Positions 50,341-60,457 of a DNA stretch of 64,000 nt are shown piece after piece. The DNA comes from Brettanomyces bruxellensis (Eukaryota; Ascomycota; Pichiomycetes; Pichiales; Pichiaceae). Below the pieces are notes generated by a model, which was given only the letters and a program-made list of their open reading frames with translations, ran no database searches and was not told the origin of the DNA. The translations under genes were made by a program, and so were the position numbers. Within the stretch, counting starts at the first letter, position 1. Each line of letters begins with the position of its first letter. The DNA is taken from the NCBI RefSeq assembly GCF_011074885.1, contig NC_054688.1, positions 620,001 to 684,000 on the forward strand. The letters are read 5' to 3'.

Positions 50341-50794
50341 GTCGACAGTCGCGTCTACATAAAGCCGCTCTTTCTTGGTTATGCCCAAGAAAACCTCGCT
50401 CTTAAGGATTAAGGTATTTAAGCATGTGCATTTCCATTTTTTTATTCTGTTCATTTTACCTTCTTACTTAGTTCTTTGTCAAAACAATATAGAAGGATAG
50501 AAAAATGAGGTTTTAAAAAGAACAAGGTCTATTGTCTATGTTGTCGTATAAGCAGAAGAATGACAACTATATAAAGATGAGTATCCTCTTGCGTCTATAC
50601 TTAATCTTATGTACAAGTTATATACTACAATAAAGATCAAATTACTATACAAATCAGGTAACACTAACTTTAACATTCTTTTACTTTTATACTTTTCCTT
50701 TTTTTAGCCTTGAAAACACTCAATACTATTTATGACACAAACTTCATAAAGTAATTAGAGTCACGCTTAAACCAATTAGCTAAAATATTACAGG
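50341..50794 (+). repeat. Dispersed repeat U, interrupted by W
   Basis: The left part (GTCGACAGTCGCGTCTACA ... CCCAAGAAAACCTCGCTC) recurs near 19.2 kb on the minus strand and, weaker, near 37.0 and 57.0 kb. The right part matches 22201-22408. It looks like an old LTR of about 250 bp. Ends are approximate. Confidence 0.45.
50477..50675 (-). repeat. W-family solo LTR nested in U
   Basis: 199 bp, minus strand, TGTCAAAACA...CTTTAACA, flanked by a perfect TTCTT duplication (50472-50476 and 50676-50680). The empty site is visible in the U copy near 22.28 kb, where ACTTAGTTCTTTTACTT is uninterrupted. Confidence 0.9.
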
Positions 50795-53597
50795 TTCCAA
50801 CTAAAAAAAATAAAAATAAAAAGATTAATAATTGAAGATTGGTAATAACAAGAGTTATATGACCGTATAATTGTGTCCAAGATCAAGTTTCATAATCCTA
50901 ATTTTAATCTATAAATTCATATTAATGTCCTTTCTGGTATCCACGGTTCAACATGATTTTGTCGCCTAATTTCAGACACAAATTTCCGAGTGAGAATAAG
51001 TGTCTGACATAGAATAGCCGTAACGATACAGCTTGAACAAATGCATTGAAACCAAGATGAGTTATTAATTATGTTAACTTCTGTGATAATGGAAGATTAG
51101 TGGGAGTCTAACCAGATATAAAGGTAAAGAATTCATAGCAAAAAAATACTGGATGGATTCTTTTCTGTCAATCCAATCAGTTCCTTTGCCCTAAAGTAAC
51201 CTCAGCATTGTAAACTTATCGTTTCTTAGCTTGAATCCACCACTGGAAAATAATTAATTGCTGTCAATTTATGTCAAATGTGTAGTGCTTGCGTTCTTGT
51301 AAACATTTTGACAAAAATGCCGTAAAAAGCAGAATTAATTTTGTTGTATTAATGTGGATTTTGTAATTTGCTTTAGGTTTAAAAAAAATTTGGGAAATCG
51401 ATTATCGCAAACATGCCAATTAGTGCCGGCAATTTTTGTCATTTGGCGTTTTTCATTCCAAGATTTGATCAAAATCTAGAGACATATTTTTTATCGTCCG
51501 TCACTCACGATGGACCGTGTCCAGCTAAAACCATGTGAATCAATGTATTTTCCAAAGCTGAATTGAATTCACAGGGAAAATAATCTTTAAAAAAATCGGA
51601 AACTCGAATTTTAACAGGCCAATTGACAAAAATTAAGGTTTTCAAAAATGATTACAAAAATTATTTTACAAAAACGCAAGCACTGCAAATGTATGATAAA
51701 AAAGCAAGCACTAGCTAGATTTTTAGCTACTGATCTGAATCTGTTGTGGATTTTTCGATAAGTAGAGTACTGAACTGTAATGTATTTCATTTGTTGTGGC
51801 GATAATTATATAGGCTGATAGTATTAATATTTACATTAAGGGCGTCATTTGTTAGTACTAATGACTGATAATAGTGTACTTTTTGGATAACCGCTCAGAA
51901 TCTCTTCTGCTTTATCAGTTCAACATTGGTCATGCTCCAAAATTTCGCTTTCCTTATAACATAGGACTTTTCGCAAATTAAATAACTAAAGAGTTGTAGT
52001 AACCAACAATTTTAAAGGCTAATAACTTTGAAGTAAGTGACAAGGCTAGTATTTGCAGAAACGACTCTTTCATTATGTTTTTTTTTTTTTTTCATACATC
52101 GAATACGAGATATGTCGCTATGCATTTGGATGTCGAATTATTGTGTGATATGCATCATGCTGCAAAACTTCTCTTCTTTTGAAAAGAAGGGCAGTGCTTG
52201 GATACAACTTGTAAAAACAACAAGAAAATAATATTTTGACAAAGAACATCGAAACAAGAATATTTAAGCGAAAACGATAAAAAATTGGGATTGTCTTCGA
52301 TCAATAGGAAGGAAAGAAAATTCGGATAATGTTGTTCGCACAATAATATGTTGAATTTCAATTCTTTCACTACAGACGACGACTCGCATGCATCGAGCTC
52401 AAATTTGGACGAATGTAAACATACAACTTTGAATTCGCTTTTCGTAACGTATGATAGAGCATTATTCCAACAAAGGCGCAACATAATTTTCTCTGGACAG
52501 CGTTTTGATTTTAGATGAACAAACTAAGACATTCTTGTAAAATAAAGAGATTTGATGACACCAAATAAAAGCTATTAGGAATACAATATGTACATCTCAA
52601 TAAAGTGAGAATCGTTGAAAAGATTTTTGAGTTGGAGCTTTTATTTCACTCTTTGTTTCCAAAATAAAGCTTTATCTTCACTGTTACTGTGCTGAAAACT
52701 TCTAATAACAACAGAAAATATTACATTATAACATCACATTGAAGTAACAAATGGACAAATGATTGTCAGGTTATGAATTCTTTTTACAATAATTCCTTAT
52801 GTGCCCAGATTAAGGTTATGTTTTAACTGACCATTTTTACTGATACTAATTCTCCGGTTTACTTCCAACACGGTTGGTTGCCTTGTAAATTCTTTCCCAT
52901 TTGGGACCATTTTTAACCACTGCCAATTTTAAACAGCACTTAAAGTATTTTTCAAATTTCGTGTCCCATGCACTCAAGTCTACCATTGTTATACTACACT
53001 GCATAACTACAATAATTCATGCATAGGAGAAAGCTGCAATACTGTGCATATAACTAAAACTTGGGTTATTCTGAAAGTGTGTTTCATTAACAAGTTTTAA
53101 GGTATAATCCAGGAAAGCATGCATATTTTAAATTTCTTTACTGCAGAGAACTTCGAGCATTATTATGTTTGAGTTTTCATACAAGATGTATGCATACAAA
53201 AAGTATGTTTACAAAAGAAATCAAAGAAAGAAACAATATTTGAAAAGACCAGAAAAAGAAAAGGAATAACATGGAATAAGGTAAAAACAAATGATATCAA
53301 TAGTTATGTTTCCAAGTGTAGAATATATTGGAGGGATATACTTTCTAAATGTGACTAGAAAACATTTGATTTCATTGTGAGTGGTAAACAAATTCCTTCT
53401 TTCACTGTACATTCGTACCAAAACCGTATGTCAATTTTTCATTTCTATTTATTACGCTGCACTATGCAAACACACTATTGTAAAAGTTACAGAAATGTCC
53501 AATCTACTTTACCTACCTACTGCTTTTGATAATGAAATTACAGTATAATCATTTTAGGGAGTTCATAATGAGGCTGTTGTTTGAATGATTCATACAG

Positions 53598-53605
53598 TAT
53601 ATATA
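53598..53605 (+). promoter_or_regulatory. TATA element of the first adhesin gene
   Basis: TATATATA 131 bp upstream of the ATG at 53736. Spacing is typical for a regulated yeast promoter. Prediction only. Confidence 0.45.
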
Positions 53606-53735
53606 TAGAGAGGTTAGGGTCAAGAATTAACGGATTAATTAAACCAAATATTAAGTCATCTCTATACAGTTTATCTTTCAAATTACGACTTTGGATCATA
53701 CTTATATTAGTTCGGTGACAATATTATCGATTTAA

Positions 53736-56700
53736 ATGCTTTTTAAAGATATTTCAAGGTACTTATTACTGCCTATATTGCTTGAAATTAAAGCAGTCAG
53801 TGCTGCTGATGCAAGTACTGGAGGTGTTGGCTGTGCTTATGGGTCAGAAGTTGGTACAATTGATGGCTTTGGTGCTACTTTTTATTCTTATCCTCTCAGT
53901 GGTAGTGCAGCTGGAAATACAGCCGATGGAAGTGTTAGTACTGCATTTTTTCAGTCTAGCTTTAGTGAATACGGTTTATATGGAAGCACTACTGGCGTGA
54001 CCCTACCAGTGGTCAGTTATGATGGTGGGGCTCCAAATGCCATGACATCCATTTTCGGAATTTCAGTTACCGGTAATCATTTTGCTCTTGAATTGGATGG
54101 ATATTTCTATGCAGAAACATCAGGAATCTACACATTAAAGCTAACAGATGTTGATGATTATGTTGCCGTTTGGTTTGGTTCTGGTTTGGATTGCTGTGAT
54201 ACATCATCTTCTGACAATAGTATTGCACCTGACTTTGCTACAGGACGAAGTCTAAACTCAAACACTAATGGTGGAACAACATATTCAGTTTACCTATCTG
54301 CCGGTTCATATTATCCAATTAAGATAAGATTTGCAAACGTTGTTGTGGGAGCATATCTTGACTTTAGTATTATTGATGCTTCAGAGAATGAAATCACAAA
54401 CTTTGATGGTTATGTGTATCAATTTGTTAATATTGATGATTCTTGTTCTACTATTATCGCTAAACTTCCTTTAGCTACTACCACGGTCACAACGGATGTG
54501 ACACATACTACATCAACAACAGAACTTACCATCTATACATCTAATGGGGAGACAATTACTAGTAGTATCATTGTTATTGAAGACCCTCCATTATCTACAT
54601 CCACTGTTTACACTGATATCCAAACACCTTTAACAACAACTACATACACAACTTATATATCTGATGATGTCGAGGAACCACCCCTTACTACGACTACTGT
54701 CACAACCGATGTCGCTGCAGTTACTACTACAACTGATGTCAGTACTTACATATCCGACAAAAAGACATATACAACTAGTGTTGTCGTGGTCGAGGAACCA
54801 CCCCTTACTACGACTACTGTCACAACCGATGTCGCTGCAGTTACTACTACAACTGATGTCAGTACTTACATATCCGACAAAAAGACATATACAACTAGTG
54901 TTGTCGTGGTCGAGGAACCACCCCTTACTACGACTACTGTCACAACCGATGTCGCTGCAGTTACTACTACAACTGATGTCAGTACTTACATATCCGACAA
55001 AAAGACATATACAACTAGTGTTGTCGTGGTCGAGGAACCACCCCTTACTACGACTACTGTCACAACCGATGTCGCTGCAGTTACTACTACAACTGATGTC
55101 AGTACTTACATATCCGACAAAAAGACATATACAACTAGTGTTGTCGTGGTCGAGGAACCACCCCTTACTACGACTACTGTCACAACCGATGTCGCTGCAG
55201 TTACTACTACAACTGATGTCAGTACTTACATATCCGACAAAAAGACATATACAACTAGTGTTGTCGTGGTCGAGGAACCACCCCTTACTACGACTACTGT
55301 CACAACCGATGTCGCTGCAGTTACTACTACAACTGATGTCAGTACTTACATATCCGACAAAAAGACATATACAACTAGTGTTGTCGTGGTCGAGGAACCA
55401 CCCCTTACTACGACTACTGTCACAACCGATGTCGCTGCAGTTACTACTACAACTGATGTCAGTACTTACATATCCGACAAAAAGACATATACAACTAGTG
55501 TTGTCGTGGTCGAGGAACCACCCCTTACTACGACTACCGTCACAACCGATGTCCCCTCGCCAACTACCATGACTGCCGTTACTACCTACACTTCTGGTGG
55601 AAAGGCTGTTACCAGCAGTTACCTCCTTGTCGAAGAGCCTGCTATGTCTGCAAAGACTGTCACCACTGATGTCTCCTCACCAACTACCACGACTGCCGTT
55701 ACTACCTACACTTCTGGTGGAAAGGCTGTTACCAGCAGTTACCTCCTTGTCGAAGAACCTGCTATGTCTGCAAAGATTGTCACCACTGATGTCTCCTCGC
55801 TAACTACCACGACTGCCGTTACTACCTACACTTCTGGTGGAAAGGCTGTTACCAGCAGTTACCTCCTTGTCGAAGAACCTGCTATGTCTGCAAAGACTGT
55901 CACCACTGATGTCTCCTCACCAACTACCATGACTGCCGTTACTACCTACACTTCTGGTGGAAAGGCTGTTACCAGCAGTTACCTCCTTGTCGAAGAACCT
56001 GCTATGTCTGCAAAGACTGTCACCACTGATGTCTCCTCGCTAACTACCACGACTGCCGTTACTACCTACACTTCTGGTGGAAAGGCTGTTACCAGCAGTT
56101 ACCTCCTTGTCGAAGAACCTGCTATGTCTGCAAAGACTGTCACCACTGATGTCTCCTCGCTAACTACCACGACTGCCGTTACTACCTACACTTCTGGTGG
56201 AAAGGCTGTTACCAGCAGTTACCTCCTTGTCGAAGAACCACTGAATACGCTTTTTTCGTTGACAACAAGTGACCATCATAACTTTTGGGAATATAGCAAT
56301 TCAACTGTTACCAGTTCTAGTTGGCTTGATCAGACTTCATTTGAAACAGCTACTGTGACTACAGAAATTGGGTGCTCCTCTAAAACTACTAACGAGATAA
56401 TCCTAACGCTTCACGGGAAGACATTTACCACAAGTCTTGTTGATGAAGTTCCAGCTTCAAGTAGTAAAACTTCTGCTTCCGCACCTTACACATCTTCTTT
56501 TGGTTCTAGTGTTACATTAATGGTAGATGAGGAACCAGCATCAAGTGTTTCCGAAGAGTTTGCAATCCAAACTAACAACAACTTCAGATCCTCAAGTGCT
56601 ATGTCTAACCCTGTTGTTGAAATCAGCAGAGTGCAAACGACAATTCCTTCCACTTCGACATCCATACCATTTTCAAGCGCATCCCCAGATTTATATGTTT

Positions 56701-56774
56701 ATGAGGGATCCGGCTCTCAAATAAGATATAGTCTTCAATTATTATTATCGGCTCTCCTCCTTTTTCTATTTTGA
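53736..56774 (+). CDS. GPI-anchored adhesin/flocculin with PA14/GLEYA-type head and 40-aa repeats
   Basis: 1012 aa, ATG start. Signal peptide (about 1-24) and an N-terminal head (about 25-245) with GCAYGSEVGT, ELDGYFYAETSGIYTLKLTDVDDY followed by AVWFGSGLDCC, and AGSYYPIKIRFANVVVGAYL. This is the PA14/GLEYA beta-sandwich pattern of fungal sugar-binding adhesins, with the paired Cys and an Asp-Asp metal site (VDDY). Then come seven identical 40-aa Thr-rich repeats (residues about 313-592), six repeats of a second type (593-832), a Ser-rich stretch and a hydrophobic GPI-signal tail (IRYSLQLLLSALLLFLF). The product should sit on the cell wall and mediate adhesion or flocculation. It has a paralogue at 60458-64000 facing it. 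Repeat number is expected to vary between strains. Confidence 0.9.
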   Translation: MLFKDISRYLLLPILLEIKAVSAADASTGGVGCAYGSEVGTIDGFGATFYSYPLSGSAAGNTADGSVSTAFFQSSFSEYGLYGSTTGVTLPVVSYDGGAPNAMTSIFGISVTGNHFALELDGYFYAETSGIYTLKLTDVDDYVAVWFGSGLDCCDTSSSDNSIAPDFATGRSLNSNTNGGTTYSVYLSAGSYYPIKIRFANVVVGAYLDFSIIDASENEITNFDGYVYQFVNIDDSCSTIIAKLPLATTTVTTDVTHTTSTTELTIYTSNGETITSSIIVIEDPPLSTSTVYTDIQTPLTTTTYTTYISDDVEEPPLTTTTVTTDVAAVTTTTDVSTYISDKKTYTTSVVVVEEPPLTTTTVTTDVAAVTTTTDVSTYISDKKTYTTSVVVVEEPPLTTTTVTTDVAAVTTTTDVSTYISDKKTYTTSVVVVEEPPLTTTTVTTDVAAVTTTTDVSTYISDKKTYTTSVVVVEEPPLTTTTVTTDVAAVTTTTDVSTYISDKKTYTTSVVVVEEPPLTTTTVTTDVAAVTTTTDVSTYISDKKTYTTSVVVVEEPPLTTTTVTTDVAAVTTTTDVSTYISDKKTYTTSVVVVEEPPLTTTTVTTDVPSPTTMTAVTTYTSGGKAVTSSYLLVEEPAMSAKTVTTDVSSPTTTTAVTTYTSGGKAVTSSYLLVEEPAMSAKIVTTDVSSLTTTTAVTTYTSGGKAVTSSYLLVEEPAMSAKTVTTDVSSPTTMTAVTTYTSGGKAVTSSYLLVEEPAMSAKTVTTDVSSLTTTTAVTTYTSGGKAVTSSYLLVEEPAMSAKTVTTDVSSLTTTTAVTTYTSGGKAVTSSYLLVEEPLNTLFSLTTSDHHNFWEYSNSTVTSSSWLDQTSFETATVTTEIGCSSKTTNEIILTLHGKTFTTSLVDEVPASSSKTSASAPYTSSFGSSVTLMVDEEPASSVSEEFAIQTNNNFRSSSAMSNPVVEISRVQTTIPSTSTSIPFSSASPDLYVYEGSGSQIRYSLQLLLSALLLFLF
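54672..55511 (+). repeat. Seven identical 120-bp tandem repeats in adhesin 1
   Basis: Seven units of exactly 120 bp, in frame, that look identical base for base. Each encodes a 40-residue unit starting EEPPLTTTTVTTDVAAVTTT and containing DVSTYISDKKTYTTSVVVV. The absence of even silent differences points to very recent expansion or gene conversion. Confidence 0.97.
55512..56231 (+). repeat. Six near-identical 120-bp tandem repeats, second type
   Basis: Six in-frame units of 120 bp coding for the form EEPAMSAKTVTTDVSS followed by TTYTSGGKAVTSSYLLV; the first unit is a hybrid that starts like the upstream type. Units differ by a few substitutions (for example SP/SL and T/M), so they are older than the first array. 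Confidence 0.95.
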
Positions 56775-57647
56775 CTGATAATACAGTGATGTATGCTAAA
56801 TCCGTTATACCATTTTATATTGTTTTGTTCTAAGATCATTCACTAGTGATCAATTAGATGATAACCTTTGGATTTCAAAAGGTTTCCAGTTTATTTACAT
56901 ATTACTTGACGTTTTAAATAAATATTTTAACACTAGCACTCGAAAATAGAAAATATATATAAAGAAATTGCGGAGTTGTAAAAGAGTTGTTGACAATCGC
57001 ATCTATATAATGTTATGCCGCTCCGTTTTATATCCAGCAAGAATTAATGGAAAGGTATCCGAACAAGTTCATTTCTCCTTTTACTTATATGTCTTCCATA
57101 CTTCCCTTCTTTCTCTTTTACTTTGCATTCTTTTTGTTTGCTTATCCCTAAATCACATAATATAACAGAAAAATCTCTGAATCAATCGACGTCAATTTAA
57201 GAAATATTCCAAAAAAATTCACGCAAAAATATGCAACAATCAAAACATTTTAAATTTTGATTTACAAATTCCAAGGCTTTACATAATGACAATCAAATAA
57301 GACATGAATTAATAGCTTGTTGGTCATTCGCAATTACTAAATAAGCAGCTACAAATAAGAAGGGAGCATCGTGAATATTTGGAGGTTAAATAATTTTACA
57401 AAGTCACTAAACTCTAATGCAGTATTTTTTGTAATAACGTATCTTCGCTCAAATTGGGATGAGGATATGAACAGGAACAAGCTTGGGGAGGGTCCAGGAT
57501 TGGACTTTTTATTAGATCGCATGTATTGCAAGGGACTCTTTATTTAAAAAAAATACTTCATAAATTTCAAATTTGAATAGGCGAATCATGAATCTTATAT
57601 AGGATTTTTCAAGGCTTTACATAATTACCAAAAAAAAGGTACCTATT
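56775..57647. other. Spacer after adhesin 1
   Basis: 873 bp. At about 56988-57167 there is a TGTTGACAATCGC...TATAACA stretch resembling repeat U. A short piece at 57270-57315 matches V in reverse. No gene. Confidence 0.4.
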
Positions 57648-58142
57648 TGTCGGAACCCAAAAGTTAGGGACAGTTTGTACGAGCGAATAGAATAAGATTA
57701 ATCACTATGTATCAGCAAGATGAAATTCCTCAGATACTAGAATTGTCTCAAATTCCATTTTATCGATAAGCCTCTGATAGATAACCTCTGTTATTATCGT
57801 TATGTTCTCTTATCTGCTTATCTCCTCAGTAGTGCAGTAACATTCTCTCTGAAAGATTCGCTAACTATATATTTCTCATTCAAATTATATTTCGAATCTT
57901 TCTAGAATATTTTCGCCACCGAATAATTCGTCATAGGAATTTCACCCCACACCGTGGGCTATTTAACTACAATATCTCTCTCCGTGGGATGCCTCTGCGC
58001 ATTCACTATGATACTCAATATCATCAGAGATAAGAATATTACTCTACTAAAGATCTTGTTGTACATCCGATTACAACTTAATCGTTTACAAGATTAAGTA
58101 TCGCATGTGTTATTATCAGCTGAACACACACAGATCCCGACA
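57648..58142 (+). repeat. Q-family solo LTR with 5-bp target duplication
   Basis: 495 bp, TGTCGGAACCC...GATCCCGACA, with imperfect inverted ends, flanked by CTATT on both sides (57643-57647 and 58143-58147). The only copy in the window. Terminal sequences resemble those of X and Z but the body does not. Confidence 0.88.
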
Positions 58143-58328
58143 CTATTGTCTTCCGTAAATGTTTTTTTAAAGACAGTATACAAATCATTTTTTTGTATCT
58201 AAGTAAGTATGCCGATCAGTGCTAGTTCACGAGCATGCCAATTAATGCTATTCATATTCATGCCGATTAGTACATATTCATTTGTCCCTCCCTCTGAATT
58301 TTGTGCCAGATTGAACTTCAACTACTAC

Positions 58329-58814
58329 TCATATTATCAACGTAGAACAACATAAAATAGCAGAAATCATTGGTTCAAAAAGAACAGCAAAGTAATGGCA
58401 AATACAAATAGTAGATATATCGATTATAAAACAAAAAGTAACAAAGTAAAAAAAATCAAAGCTGCCGATAAGGAACCAATAAAGCTTGTTTGCAAGACTG
58501 TGTTGGATAACTTTAGCATCAATAATTGCACAGGCTAAATATACTTTCATCATGGTCATCAACTCAATAAACCTTTCCTTTCTTAAACGTTTGCTTTTAA
58601 TTATTAAAACCTGAATCCAATATAAACAACGACAACCTTTACAACAGTATATCACAATCATTATGTGACGGAACCTTTCATGTATTATATGAAAATCCTT
58701 GTATTTTTCAAGTAGCTCTTTTCTAATGGAATCAACATCATATTCAATTGCAGGTGAAACTAAATTTATTGTTTCAGTAGTATCTCTTACAAGATATTGT
58801 AGTACTATTTCCAT
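58329..58814 (-). CDS. Doubtful small hydrophobic ORF
   Basis: 161 codons, ATG start, with one or two hydrophobic C-terminal segments (KLYWFLIGSFDFFYFVTFCF and following). A TATATA sequence lies about 110 bp upstream on its strand. No family is recognised, composition is AT-driven (many Ile, Phe, Tyr, Cys), and it lies between repeats. It may be a chance ORF or the decayed end of a subtelomeric gene. Confidence 0.22.
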   Translation of the reverse strand: MEIVLQYLVRDTTETINLVSPAIEYDVDSIRKELLEKYKDFHIIHERFRHIMIVIYCCKGCRCLYWIQVLIIKSKRLRKERFIELMTMMKVYLACAIIDAKVIQHSLANKLYWFLIGSFDFFYFVTFCFIIDISTICICHYFAVLFEPMISAILCCSTLII

Positions 58815-60457
58815 AATTATCCCAAACTTTATCTAAGTCTCTTTAATCAGTGCTTTGTAACATGGTTGTGATATGATATTATTTCCTTTCCAAAACGTTT
58901 CCACAACCTTTGGGAGGAAAATATATAAATTTATTTCATCTAGTATATTTACAGTATTTTAACCACACTTATTGACTAGAAATGACTTAAAGTTTAGTAA
59001 ATACATTAGAGAAGCATCCTTTTGAATTACTTTTTATTTATGAATTAAGCCAATATATGAGTGGACCCTGAATTTTGCATAATCGGGCATTACCCACAAA
59101 AATTGTCTTCAAAATATATACATGCTGGTTAATGCTAAATGGTTTGACCATTTACTAATGACGTCTTTAAGTCGGATCGGATGGTGATTTTCCAACCAGA
59201 TTTTTTGGACCCTTCCGCGCCATTGTACGTTTGGCCGAAAAAATAGTAAAAATCGACTTATTTTCGCGCGCTGATTCTGATGTTGAATTTCTTTTCGAGA
59301 AAAAAATAAAATTCAACTAGTGCGGTCCGTTTTGTTGCTAAATGGTTGGGAATTAATTCATGTCTTATTTGATTGTTATTATTTAAAGCCTTGTTGATAT
59401 CATTATTGATTATTATTCGTGTCACTGAGTTTTGCAACTTCACAGACCAGGAATCGGTATCTATCTGGTCGACATACCATCCTTACACAAATTAATTAGC
59501 TTCACTCTAAATTTGGGTACCATTCACTAAAACCCTTAACTGTATAAATAAAGTTCAAAATGTATGGTTTCCCCAAATTTCTTGATTTTCATTGATTGAT
59601 TACTTATTAGCCATAAAATCGATCAATGATAATTACATTTTCTCAGTCACTTGTTCGTTTAACGAACTTTCTTTGCTTTCCACTTCAATCCTCATTAAAG
59701 ATTAACACTTTACAAATCAGTTTCACATCCGTTTACCGATTTCGTATTCCAGATTACGTTACTCAACCCAATATTAGCGCACACTAGCAACAGAGAATAA
59801 TAGTTCTCGGTAGATAAGCAATATGAAGCGAAGATTGTCATTTTTTGTGATGTGATCCAAAGTTATAATTAGTAATCATTGTGGTTCATAACTACGAAAT
59901 CTTGACCATAAAAAAGAAAATAAATTAATGTGAAACGAAGTATAGGGAATGTAAGTGGGATTTGGAAAGTTTCTGTTCGTTAATTTTGTGGATTATTAAA
60001 CTGTCCTCCACCCAATATTTAAGGTTGAAAAATAAATCTAACATAGCAGCTTGAAAGTTAATATAAATGTGACTTTGTTAACACCACAACTAACCTTGCT
60101 GGGAATATCTCTCGGCATCATCAGTTACATTACTCGTTTATCCCACTTTTCCCAATCCTTTTGACACGTCGATGTAATCTAGCTTTCGTAATCATGGATT
60201 AGACGTATTCTTCAAATAAGATCCGTTAGACTGCATAATTAGGGCAATCGATAATAACCATGTCAATAGCAATTTTTACCTGTTAAATAATAAAATTAAA
60301 TAAACTTCTCTATTTAGAAAACTTTGTATAGAAAATTAAGATCAATCCGAATTCGGATGACCAAAATACCGGAATCATTCGATGAGCATAAAAAGTAGAA
60401 CGTAATAAAGAAAAGAAATTGTAATAATGGTCAATGTATTCTCCTGTACATTCCAGA
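58815..60457. other. Spacer between the small ORF and adhesin 2
   Basis: 1.6 kb without a gene. It contains a V repeat copy (about 59180-59530) and otherwise AT-rich sequence. The last 300 bases are the 3' region of adhesin 2. Confidence 0.45.
59180..59530 (+). repeat. Dispersed repeat V, plus-strand copy
   Basis: GAGTTTTGCAACTTCACAG, CATACCATCC, CACAAATTAATTAGCTTCA and GGGTACCATTCACTAAAA occur in the same order as in the reverse complement of 21849-22194. Edges are approximate. Confidence 0.45.

Larger units (their letters stand above)
49801..53735. other. Repeat-bearing gene desert upstream of the first adhesin
   Basis: 3.9 kb without a convincing gene. It holds a V-like relic near 50110-50230, a U repeat with a nested W LTR (50341-50794), and from 50.8 to 53.6 kb only AT-rich sequence. 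The largest frame is about 109 codons at 52155-52484 on the minus strand and lacks any recognisable domain. A TATATATA element at 53598-53605 lies 131 bp before the adhesin ATG. Confidence 0.5.

Noticed and set aside
52155..52484. 109-codon minus-strand frame in the desert before adhesin 1
   Set aside because: AT-biased composition, no family, no promoter signal and no ATG-context support.
54664..55572. 302-codon open frame overlapping the adhesin 1 repeats
   Set aside because: It is the second frame of the 120-bp repeats. Because the unit has no stop in that frame, the whole array stays open. No independent signal, anchor or family.
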